Assembly: GCA_025449775.1 (NCBI GenBank)
Contig: JANWIS010000154.1
Span: forward strand, 1 to 16,601
Direction of reading: 5' to 3'
Source of the DNA: Ignavibacteriaceae bacterium
GTDB taxonomy: Bacteria; Bacteroidota; Ignavibacteria; Ignavibacteriales; Ignavibacteriaceae
DNA length: 16,601 nt
In this document: in pieces, positions 8,367-15,356 of the stretch
Numbering within the stretch: the first letter of the stretch is position 1
Layout of the letters: every line of letters begins with the position of its first letter
Notes under the pieces: model-generated
What the model saw: the letters and a program-made list of their open reading frames with translations, nothing else
Database searches by the model: none
Told to the model about the DNA's origin: nothing
Position numbers and translations under genes: made by a program

Positions 8367-8785
8367 ATTTTTTTCAGTTTAATGAGTGTTGAAATCAGGA
8401 TGACTGTTTTTATTGATGCAAATAATTATTATAAAGTGGTGTGAAATATACTTCCTTTGTGGAAAACATGAAGCTTAAAATTCATTAACCAGGAAGAGAT
8501 GCAAATTAAATTGGGTTTTCGGCAATTTTAATTTTCTTTTATGATGACTGGCTTTACTTTTTTCAAAATATCTAATAAATCATTGTATTGGATTACAACA
8601 ACGGTTAACGGGTCTTTTTATTTCCAGTTAGCAAGTAGTTTAATATCTGGTAAAAATTATTTCAAACTTAGTTGAATTTATAACGGAATGCAAAACATGC
8701 TGATCAGAGATAAAATTAATTTCGTCCAAAAAATTTCTTCTGTTCATTTTAATAATTATTTTAATCTGAAATTATTCAGTAAAAC
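8367..8785. other. 419-bp divergent intergenic region
   Basis: Spacer between the divergently transcribed lepB (-) and DASS transporter (+), and the longest gene-free stretch here, so promoters for both directions should lie in it. I see a perfect TATAAT on the - strand at 8433-8428, about 62 nt before the lepB ATG, but no good -35 box at 16-18 nt. A TTGAAT at 8672-8677 on the + strand has no convincing -10 partner. The AT-rich palindrome AATAATTATT occurs at 8421-8430 and again at 8751-8760, near each flanking gene, but is too simple to call an operator. No tRNA, hairpin terminator or credible small gene was recognised. Confidence 0.6.
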
Positions 8786-10282
8786 ATGGCCACACAAAAA
8801 AAAATCGGATTTGTAACTGCTGTAATTGCTTTTCTTATCCTGATTTCTATTTCAGATTTTGATCCTTCAAAACCTAATTTAAATATTATGGCTGCAACAG
8901 CTATTCTGATGGCTATTCTGTGGATTACTGAAGCAATTCCACTTGCAGCAACATCTTTAATCCCGCTTATTTTTTTTCCATTCACTGGTATATTAAATGC
9001 TGAGGATGTAGCAACTTCTTATATGAACTCGATAATTTTTTTATTCTTCGGAGGTTTCCTTATTGCAATCGCAATGGAAGAATGGTCGCTGCATAAAAGG
9101 ATTGCATTAAAAATACTTAAGATTTTAGGAGGAAGTCCGACATCTATTATCATCGGATTCATTTTGACTGGTTCACTTATTTCAATGTGGATTTCAAACA
9201 CAGCAACAACTTTGATGTTACTTCCGATTGGTTTAGCTGTAATACAAAAACTCGAAGACGAATTCGGAGAGAAAAAAACTCATAATCTTTCAGTGATTTT
9301 ACTTTTATCGATTGCATATTCAAGCACATTGGGTGGAATAGCAACTTTAATCGGAACACCGCCAAATCTCGTGATGGTAAAAATGTTCACAATCTTTTTT
9401 CCTAAAGCTCCTGAAATTTCTTTTGGAAGCTGGATGCTTGTTGCTGTACCAATTTCAATAATAATGCTTCTTGCTACCGGTATTCTGCTTACAAAAGTTT
9501 TGTTCAATGTTGATAAAGATGTCAGGCTTGAAAGAAATTTTATTGAAAGTGAATACCGAAAGCTTGGAAATTATTCTTTCGAGGAAAAAGCAGTCAGCAC
9601 AATATTTTTAGTTACGGCATTTTTATGGGTTTTCAGGAGTGATATTGATTTCGGGTTTTTGATTTTACCGGGCTGGTCAAATCTGGTTCCAACTTCAGAA
9701 TTTATTAATGACGGAACAATTGCAGTTACGATGGCATTTATTCTATTTCTCATCCCGGCAAGATCTGATAAAAGATTTTTGCTTAACCAGGAATCTTTTA
9801 AAAAAGTTCCTTGGTCAATTATTCTTTTATTTGGAGGAGGATTTGCACTTGCAAATGGTTTTTCATCATCCGGACTTTCTGATTTTGTTGGTCATCAGCT
9901 AAAAGGACTTTCTACTGTATCACCAATCCTGATTATTATTATTACTGCTTCGTTAGTTACATTCCTATCCGAGCTTACGTCAAACACAGCTTTAACACAA
10001 ATAATTTTACCAATAGTTGTTTCATTTTCTGTTGCAATTGGTATGCATCCTCTTCTTCTAATGCTTACAGTAACACTTTCTGCTTCAATGGGATTTATGC
10101 TTCCTGTAGCAACTCCACCAAATGCAATTGTTTTTGCAGGGGGAAGAATTAAAATTTCTGAAATGGCAAAGACTGGTTTTTTGCTGGATGTTTTAGGCGT
10201 AATAATAATTAGTCTGCTTGTTTACTTTTTGGGAACTTTAATCTTCGGGTTAGATAAATTTCCTGAATGGGCAAATCCGTAA
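8786..10282 (+). CDS. DASS/SLC13 family sodium:anion (dicarboxylate-type) symporter
   Basis: 498-residue inner-membrane transporter of the divalent anion:Na+ symporter family (SLC13, VcINDY-like), which imports C4-dicarboxylates such as succinate or, in some members, sulfate or phosphate. It has the internal inverted-repeat architecture, with many hydrophobic helices across its length. The two Ser-Asn-Thr motifs that form the substrate and sodium sites are present: SNT 137-139 in WISNTATTLMLLP and SNT 399-401 in LTSNTALTQIILP. The paired loop motifs LIGTPPNLV (188-196) and PVATPPNAIVF (440-450) are also there. The N-terminal ILWITEAIPLAATSLIP block is the family signature. Dicarboxylate specificity is suggested by the SNT pair, but substrate prediction in this family is uncertain. 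The ATG at 8786 has an A-rich leader without a Shine-Dalgarno. A DUF4286 gene follows after 16 bp. Confidence 0.93.
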   Translation: MATQKKIGFVTAVIAFLILISISDFDPSKPNLNIMAATAILMAILWITEAIPLAATSLIPLIFFPFTGILNAEDVATSYMNSIIFLFFGGFLIAIAMEEWSLHKRIALKILKILGGSPTSIIIGFILTGSLISMWISNTATTLMLLPIGLAVIQKLEDEFGEKKTHNLSVILLLSIAYSSTLGGIATLIGTPPNLVMVKMFTIFFPKAPEISFGSWMLVAVPISIIMLLATGILLTKVLFNVDKDVRLERNFIESEYRKLGNYSFEEKAVSTIFLVTAFLWVFRSDIDFGFLILPGWSNLVPTSEFINDGTIAVTMAFILFLIPARSDKRFLLNQESFKKVPWSIILLFGGGFALANGFSSSGLSDFVGHQLKGLSTVSPILIIIITASLVTFLSELTSNTALTQIILPIVVSFSVAIGMHPLLLMLTVTLSASMGFMLPVATPPNAIVFAGGRIKISEMAKTGFLLDVLGVIIISLLVYFLGTLIFGLDKFPEWANP

Positions 10283-10298
10283 ATCAAAAAAAAATTAG

Positions 10299-10610
10299 AT
10301 GTTTATTTATAGAGTAACAATAACTATAGAACAGGATGTAGAGGAAGCCTGGTTAAAATGGATGAAAGAAGTACACATTAATGATGTATTGAATACGGGT
10401 TATTTTTTAAATTCAGAAATTCAGAAACTAATTGATCAGGAACACCCGGAGGCGGATCCAACATATCAAATAAATTATTCATTCAAAACTCTGGAATTAT
10501 ACCGACAGTATATTGATAAGCAAGCACCACGTCTTCAAAAAGAACATTCAGAAAAATTTAAAGGAAAATTTCAGGCTTCCAGGTCAATTTACAGGATTAT
10601 CTCAAAATAA
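10299..10610 (+). CDS. DUF4286 family protein
   Basis: 103-residue cytosolic protein. The opening MFIYRVTITIEQDVEEAWLKW, the EVHINDVLNTGYF segment, the SFKTLELYRQY helix and the closing APRLQKEHSEKFKGKFQASR block match the DUF4286 pattern, common as a stand-alone gene in Bacteroidota and Chlorobi. The pattern suggests a small ferredoxin-like alpha/beta domain that probably dimerises, like dimeric alpha-beta barrel proteins; the conserved HxxDVL and the late HS/KF residues could line a pocket. No biochemical function is established. It starts 16 bp after the DASS transporter stop, so cotranscription is likely, but the link may be incidental. Confidence 0.82.
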   Translation: MFIYRVTITIEQDVEEAWLKWMKEVHINDVLNTGYFLNSEIQKLIDQEHPEADPTYQINYSFKTLELYRQYIDKQAPRLQKEHSEKFKGKFQASRSIYRIISK

Positions 10611-10699
10611 CTCTCAAAGTTGGGGTTGATATTTAGTCAGTTAATTTTTAATATGATTGCAGATTTTAATTCTCAGGCTTAAACAAACCAGGCATCAGG

Positions 10700-11110
10700 T
10701 TGAAACATCCTGCTTATATTGCAGCTCTAATATTTATCTTTCTTTCCTGCAGGGAAGAAATAATTGAGCCTGACAATTTTGTTGAGAATGTAAACGATCC
10801 GGTTCAGATTATGGATAGGAATTCTTTTACATTCCTGCTCAACGCAAAAACATTCTCAATGAACTTAACAGTCCCCGCATATTTTAACTCAGTAAGGACA
10901 CGTTTCAATATCACACTTATTGATTATGAATCTGGTTATACAGACATAACTGTTCATGATGTTGAAGAACGGGAAAGATTTAATTATTTTATTGCTGAAG
11001 ATGTATCTTTTCATTCCGATTTGCTTGATGGATTTGTTCCAAGTGTTATAAGAATACGAACGGAAAATTTTAGCGGGAAGTTAAAGATCGAGTTCAGACG
11101 AACACTTTAA
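10700..11110 (+). CDS. Small hypothetical lipoprotein
   Basis: 136-residue protein with a lipoprotein signal: MKHPAY, hydrophobic IAALIFIF, then the lipobox-like FLSC with Cys17 as the probable lipidated residue, followed by acidic REEIIEPD. The mature part is short and beta-rich (SFTFLLNAKTFSMNLTVPAYF, RFNITLIDYESGYTDITVHD, VIRIRTENFSGKLKIEFRR), suggesting one beta-sandwich domain facing the periplasm or outer-membrane surface. I recognise no family. The start is a TTG at 10700; no in-frame ATG lies nearby upstream, and only a weak CAGG precedes it. It lies 89 bp after the DUF4286 gene. Confidence 0.68.
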   Translation: MKHPAYIAALIFIFLSCREEIIEPDNFVENVNDPVQIMDRNSFTFLLNAKTFSMNLTVPAYFNSVRTRFNITLIDYESGYTDITVHDVEERERFNYFIAEDVSFHSDLLDGFVPSVIRIRTENFSGKLKIEFRRTL

Positions 11111-11158
11111 ATGATTCCCGAACCTCACAAATAATTATTAATTTGCTTATCTTTTACA

Positions 11159-11179
11159 GCCGTTTACCGGCACTTTTTT
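11159..11179 (+). terminator. Possible weak intrinsic terminator
   Basis: A short inverted repeat, GCCG (11159-11162) and CGGC (11168-11171) around a 5-nt loop, is followed two bases later by six T residues (11174-11179). It lies 48 nt after the lipoprotein stop and ahead of pepF, a sensible place to end transcription. The 4-bp stem is short for an efficient rho-independent terminator, so this is tentative. Confidence 0.35.
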
Positions 11180-11223
11180 ACTAATAAAAATCCACTGCTT
11201 TTCTGAATCTTAATTTTAATTAT

Positions 11224-13059
11224 ATGTTCAACAACAAATTTCATCACGTCTCAACTGAGACAGCAATTATTCCCGAAAGACAAGATATAGATGATAAATA
11301 TAAGTGGGACTTAACTGCCATCTATAAAACTGATGATGAGTGGGAAAAAGATTTTAACTGGATTATTGAACAGATACCGGAATATAAAAAATTTGAAGGT
11401 AACTTAGCAAAAAACCCCCAAGAATTATTATCCTGTTTAAAGTTTAACGATGATATTGGAATCAAGCTTGAACGGCTTTATTTATATGCAATGCTTGCAA
11501 AAGATAGTGATATCCGTGTGAATAAATACCAGTCAATGGATGACCGGGTTAAAACTCTCTACTCACAAATTGGTGCAGCAAGTTCTTTTATCAGACCGGA
11601 ATTGTTAAGTATTCCCGAAAAGAAATTAATTGAGATGATTACCTCAGATGAAAAACTTAAGATTTATAAGCACAACATTGAAGATCTTTTACGCTCAAAA
11701 GAACACACGCTTTCTAACCCTGAAGAAAAGATACTTGCACTTGCAGGTGAACTGACTCAAACTCCGTATAATATCTTCTCAATATTTACAAATGCAGATC
11801 TGAAACTGCCGTTCATAGAAGATGAACAGGGAAATGTAACCGAATTATCTCATGCACGATTTTATTCTGCAATGTACAGTAAAGACAGGGCATACAGAGA
11901 AAGAACATTCAAAGCTTATCTTGGCTCGTATAAAAGTTATATAAATACATTTACTACTCTCTTCAACGGAAATCTTAAGACAAACATATTTAATGCACAA
12001 ACAAGAAATTACAGCTCTGCTCTTGAAGCATCATTACACAAAAATAATATTCCTGTTTCAGTTTATCATAATATTATAGAATCCGCTAATAAGAATCTTC
12101 AGCCAATGCATCGGTGGGCAGCTTTAAAGAAAAAAGTCCTGGGCGTAAAAGAATTCTTTCCATATGATGTTTATGTTACACTGTTCAGCTCACAAGATGA
12201 AAAAAAATATTCTTATGAAGAAGGAATAGAAATTGTATTAAGCTCATTAAAAATTATGGGCGATGATTACATAAACTCACTCAATACTGCTTTTAATGAC
12301 CGATGGATTGATGTTTTTGAAACAAAGGCAAAGAAAAGTGGAGCGTATTCTTCCGGAACTACTTTCGGTGTACATCCTTATGTACTTCTTAACTGGACTG
12401 ACTTGCTTAATGATGTTTTTACACTTGCTCATGAAATGGGTCATAATATGCACTCATATTATACAGGTAAAACACAACCATATCCATATGCAAATTATTC
12501 CATCTTCCTTGCCGAAGTTGCTTCTACATTCAATGAATCGTTATTGATAGACCAGCTGCTTGATAGAGCTGAAACCAAACAAGAAAAACTTTTTCTGCTT
12601 GAAAGATATTTAAACAATCTCACTGCTACATTTTACAGGCAGATTATGTTTGCCGAATTTGAAATGATCGTTTATGACAGAACTGAAAAAGGCGAATCAC
12701 TGACATCAGAGGTCTTGAATTATTTGTATAAAAACATTTATCAAAAATATTGGGGACCTGAAATGATTGTTCCCGAAGAGGAACAATATACCTGGGCAAG
12801 GATTCCACATTTTTATTACAACTTTTACGTCTATCAATATGCAACCGGATTTGCTGCATCGGAAATGCTTGCCAAAAAAATTAAAAGACAGAATGAAACG
12901 GCACTAAATAATTATCTAAACTTTTTAAAATCAGGAAGCTCCGACTATTCCATTAATATTTTAAAAAAAGCTGGTGTGGATATGAATACTCCTGAACCTG
13001 TGAATGCAGTTAGTGAACGAATGACACAAGTGCTTGATGAAATAGAAGGATTATTATAA
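11224..13059 (+). CDS. pepF: Oligoendopeptidase F (M3 family)
   Basis: 611-residue zinc metallopeptidase that cleaves short oligopeptides in the cytosol, for peptide turnover and possibly signal-peptide degradation. Zinc ligands are His403 and His407 with catalytic Glu404 in LAHEMGHNMHSYY, and Glu431 in FLAEVASTFNES, 24 residues after the second His as in M3 enzymes. The C-terminal ARIPHFYYNFYVYQYATGF block (about 525-543) holds the conserved His/Tyr residues that position substrate. The length is usual for PepF, and the N-terminal KYKWDLTAIYKTDDEW (25-40) is the typical first helix. No signal peptide. The ATG at 11224 has an A/T-rich leader with no Shine-Dalgarno. It ends 12 bp before the GMP-reductase-like gene, so the two are probably cotranscribed. 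Confidence 0.96.
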   Translation: MFNNKFHHVSTETAIIPERQDIDDKYKWDLTAIYKTDDEWEKDFNWIIEQIPEYKKFEGNLAKNPQELLSCLKFNDDIGIKLERLYLYAMLAKDSDIRVNKYQSMDDRVKTLYSQIGAASSFIRPELLSIPEKKLIEMITSDEKLKIYKHNIEDLLRSKEHTLSNPEEKILALAGELTQTPYNIFSIFTNADLKLPFIEDEQGNVTELSHARFYSAMYSKDRAYRERTFKAYLGSYKSYINTFTTLFNGNLKTNIFNAQTRNYSSALEASLHKNNIPVSVYHNIIESANKNLQPMHRWAALKKKVLGVKEFFPYDVYVTLFSSQDEKKYSYEEGIEIVLSSLKIMGDDYINSLNTAFNDRWIDVFETKAKKSGAYSSGTTFGVHPYVLLNWTDLLNDVFTLAHEMGHNMHSYYTGKTQPYPYANYSIFLAEVASTFNESLLIDQLLDRAETKQEKLFLLERYLNNLTATFYRQIMFAEFEMIVYDRTEKGESLTSEVLNYLYKNIYQKYWGPEMIVPEEEQYTWARIPHFYYNFYVYQYATGFAASEMLAKKIKRQNETALNNYLNFLKSGSSDYSINILKKAGVDMNTPEPVNAVSERMTQVLDEIEGLL

Positions 13060-13071
13060 AAGGAATTATTA

Positions 13072-14088
13072 ATGAAGGTATATAACAAAACTTTATTGAA
13101 CGAGTATCACCAGTCACTTACGTATGATGATATAAGTCTTATCCCGACGGAAATTTCACGGATGAAATCCAGGAAAGTAGTTGATACATCTGTTCAATTT
13201 CTCGGTCTTAAACTTTCACTTCCGGTTATATCAAGTCCAATGGAAACCGTTACTGGAATTGAGATGGCTGGGGAATTAAATTCACTTGGCTGTTTAGGAA
13301 TTGTTAACCGTTTTGATTCTTCACTGGATGAAATTCTTAAAAGTAAAAGTAACGGAAATAAAATTAATGCAATATCAGTTGCGCTGAATACGCCTCTTGA
13401 TACAATTAAAAAATTATCCGAAGGCAAGAAAGTTATTTGTATAGATACAGCCAATGCGAATAATCTTGAAGTATTGAAGAAAACTGAATTGCTAAAAAAT
13501 AATTTAAAAACAAAAATAATGGTTGGAAATATAGCTCACGGTGCTTCGCTTAAACGACTGGTCGATGCAGGAGCTGATGCGGTTCGGGTTGGTATCGGAA
13601 GCGGAAGTGTCTGCTCAACGAGTATTCATACCGGGATTGGTATTGGCCAGGTTTCATCATTGCTTGATGTTTTTTTTGCAAGACAGAATCAAAAACTGAA
13701 GATTGCTATTATAGCCGATGGAGGAATTAAAGGAGCCGGTGATATTGCAAAAGCTATTGCCGTTGGAGCTGATGTTGTAATGCTTGGAAGACTTCTAGCC
13801 GGTACGAGAGAAACTCCGGGAGAAGTAATCCGCTACAAAGATCAGCTTTGGAAAAAATATCGCGGTTCAGCTTCGTTTGGAGTAAAGATGAAGAACGAGT
13901 TTATAGAAGGTGAAGAAACTATGGTTGCATATAAAGGACCAGTTAAAAATGTTGTTGATTCAATTTCTGATGGATTGAGAAGTTCAATGAGTTATATGAA
14001 TTGTCAGACGATTGATGAGTTAAGGAATGCGGAGACCTTTTCTGTATTAAGCAACTATTCATTTTTAGAAAGACTACCCAAAACTTAG
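13072..14088 (+). CDS. IMP dehydrogenase/GMP reductase family enzyme, best fit GMP reductase
   Basis: 338-residue (beta/alpha)8-barrel enzyme of the IMPDH/GMPR family, without the CBS-domain pair of ordinary IMPDH. Conserved features: the N-terminal TYDDISLIPTE, PVISSPMETVTGIEMA, Asp125 in ICIDTAN, VGNIAHGASLKRLVDAGADAV, the catalytic loop GIGSGSVCSTS with Cys181, and the phosphate-binding IADGGIK (214-220) and MLGRLLAG. The lack of CBS domains, the short flap with GSAS (265-268) and FIEGEETMVAYKG, and the early SRKVVDTSVQF recall Firmicutes-type GMP reductase (GuaC), which reduces GMP to IMP for purine salvage. A CBS-less IMPDH is the alternative. A good Shine-Dalgarno (AAAAGGA, 13058-13064) sits 7 nt before the ATG and overlaps the pepF stop. 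Confidence 0.85.
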   Translation: MKVYNKTLLNEYHQSLTYDDISLIPTEISRMKSRKVVDTSVQFLGLKLSLPVISSPMETVTGIEMAGELNSLGCLGIVNRFDSSLDEILKSKSNGNKINAISVALNTPLDTIKKLSEGKKVICIDTANANNLEVLKKTELLKNNLKTKIMVGNIAHGASLKRLVDAGADAVRVGIGSGSVCSTSIHTGIGIGQVSSLLDVFFARQNQKLKIAIIADGGIKGAGDIAKAIAVGADVVMLGRLLAGTRETPGEVIRYKDQLWKKYRGSASFGVKMKNEFIEGEETMVAYKGPVKNVVDSISDGLRSSMSYMNCQTIDELRNAETFSVLSNYSFLERLPKT

Positions 14089-14132
14089 CAGATTTATTTA
14101 TATAGAAATAATATATAGAAGGAAAAATCAAA

Positions 14133-14648
14133 ATGAGTAAACCAAGACACGAAAAAAGTATTGAATTGTTAAATAAAGGTGTTGCTGATGAACTGCTTGC
14201 AATTCACCAGTACATGTATTTTCATTTTCATTGTGATGATCAGGGCTATGATCTTCTTGCAAGTCTTTTTAAGAATTCTGCAATCCAGGAAATGGGGCAT
14301 GTTGAAATTTTATCCGAAAGAATTTTATTTCTTGAAGGAGATGTGGATATGAAGATAACCGGAGAGGTAAAAAAAATCCACGATCCGAAAGAGATGGTTA
14401 GATGTGCAACCCAGATGGAAGATGAAAGTGCAAAAGAATACAATCAATGGGCAAATCTATGCTCAACTAACGCAGATTCGGCTTCAAAGAAAATATTTGA
14501 GGATTTAGTACTGGATGAAGAAAGACACTTTGATCAGTTCAGTACTGAATTTGAAAATATAGAAAAATTTGGCGAAAAATATCTTGCGCTTCAGTCTATA
14601 GAGAGAAGCAAAATGGTTTCAACAAGAGTTCCGACGCAGAATAAATAA
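14133..14648 (+). CDS. bfr: Bacterioferritin
   Basis: 171-residue iron-storage protein: a four-helix ferritin-fold subunit of a 24-mer shell that oxidises Fe(II) and stores it as ferric mineral. Every di-iron ferroxidase ligand of E. coli Bfr is found at a constant +2 offset: Glu20, Glu53, His56, Glu96, Glu129 and His132. Met54, in QEMGH, matches the heme-ligand Met52, so inter-subunit heme binding is expected. The C-terminus is about 13 residues longer than in E. coli and polar (SKMVSTRVPTQNK). A clear Shine-Dalgarno, GAAGGA at 14118-14123, precedes the ATG by 9 nt, one of the strongest here, fitting an abundant protein. The 44-bp gap after the preceding gene is A/T-rich; I see no convincing Fur box in it. 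Confidence 0.94.
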   Translation: MSKPRHEKSIELLNKGVADELLAIHQYMYFHFHCDDQGYDLLASLFKNSAIQEMGHVEILSERILFLEGDVDMKITGEVKKIHDPKEMVRCATQMEDESAKEYNQWANLCSTNADSASKKIFEDLVLDEERHFDQFSTEFENIEKFGEKYLALQSIERSKMVSTRVPTQNK

Positions 14649-14803
14649 TACTGTTTATATTAAAATTATGGTAACCGGATTTTTCATTTAATGACTCGTT
14701 CAATCTTGTTAAGTCCTAAAATCTAGTAACTTTTTAGAGAAAAATTTTCCCCTTCAAAGAGAACAATATTTATTTAACTTTCAGTGAAATTGATAAGAAG
14801 CAA

Positions 14804-15352
14804 ATGGGAGTTAATCTATTAATAAAAAATATCACAGCTATTCTTTTCGTAATTGTATTTTTCGGATGCAATCAGGAAGAAAACCCATCTAATCCACCTG
14901 AAGGAATTCTTTTTTTCAGCACTACGTTCGAAAATAACGGTCAACCTTCATCAGACGGCTGGACAATTCCATCACAAAGCAAGTTTGCAATTGATTCACC
15001 GAGTGGAGGAGGTACTTATTCATTGAGTCTTGAAGCGAACTGGGGAAGTGAGCTTTATGCCGAAAGAAAATCAGCAGTAATGACTCAATATAAAAAATAC
15101 AATCTTACTTTCTGGTCTAAGTACAGCACAGTTAAAGGTAAAGCAATATTATCTTTAATTCGTGATGGGTCTGTTATTGCAGAAAGAAGTATACAAGTGG
15201 ATGAAATTGTTTGGAGAAGTTATTCGATAACTGATACATTTTCTGTTGCTGCAGGAGATTCTTTTCTCGTAAGAATCACAGGCGGAATTACACAGCTTCT
15301 CCCAGCAGAAACAAATTTTGATCTTTGTAAGCTTGAAGCATTTGAAGAATGA
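14804..15352 (+). CDS. Lipoprotein with a jelly-roll, carbohydrate-binding-like domain
   Basis: 182-residue predicted lipoprotein. The N-terminus has a Lys and hydrophobic core (LLIKNITAILFVIVF) and a lipobox ending FFGC, so Cys22 is the likely lipidated residue; a flexible NQEENPSNPP linker follows. The mature part reads like one beta-sandwich: FFSTTFENNGQPSSDGW, then GGTYSLSLEANWGSELYAER, KKYNLTFWSKYSTVKGKAILSL and ending TNFDLCKLEAFEE. This order (FE..G.PS..GW, Y.LTFW.K, F..C.LE) resembles CBM4/9/22-type and F5/8-like domains often found on Bacteroidota surface lipoproteins, but no catalytic part is present and the ligand is unknown. A weak AAGAAG (14795-14800) precedes the ATG. Its stop is 4 bp from that of the convergent copper ATPase gene. 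Confidence 0.7.
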   Translation: MGVNLLIKNITAILFVIVFFGCNQEENPSNPPEGILFFSTTFENNGQPSSDGWTIPSQSKFAIDSPSGGGTYSLSLEANWGSELYAERKSAVMTQYKKYNLTFWSKYSTVKGKAILSLIRDGSVIAERSIQVDEIVWRSYSITDTFSVAAGDSFLVRITGGITQLLPAETNFDLCKLEAFEE

Positions 15353-15356
15353 AAAT

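Noticed and set aside
8541..8675. 44-codon + strand reading frame starting ATGATG inside the lepB/transporter spacer
   Set aside because: No ribosome site, no recognisable motif, and a length expected by chance in AT-rich DNA; not called as a gene.
8421..8760. AATAATTATT palindrome present at both ends of the divergent spacer (8421-8430 and 8751-8760)
   Set aside because: A low-complexity A/T palindrome is expected often in this composition; not enough to propose an operator.
10690..11223. Possible regulatory RNA or riboswitch between DUF4286 and pepF
   Set aside because: Only the short GCCG/CGGC hairpin was seen; no conserved riboswitch core, and the lipoprotein gene accounts for most of the stretch.
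12296..12547. 83-codon + strand frame within pepF in another phase
   Set aside because: It overlaps the HEMGH zinc-site region of pepF and reads as an out-of-frame shadow.
14089..14132. Fur box upstream of bacterioferritin
   Set aside because: The 44-bp gap is A/T-rich, but I could not match a convincing 19-bp inverted repeat to it.
14649..14803. Terminator or promoter between bfr and the lipoprotein gene
   Set aside because: GGTAACC and AAAAATTTT-like palindromes are present, but none has a GC-rich stem with a T-run, and no clear -35/-10 pair was seen.
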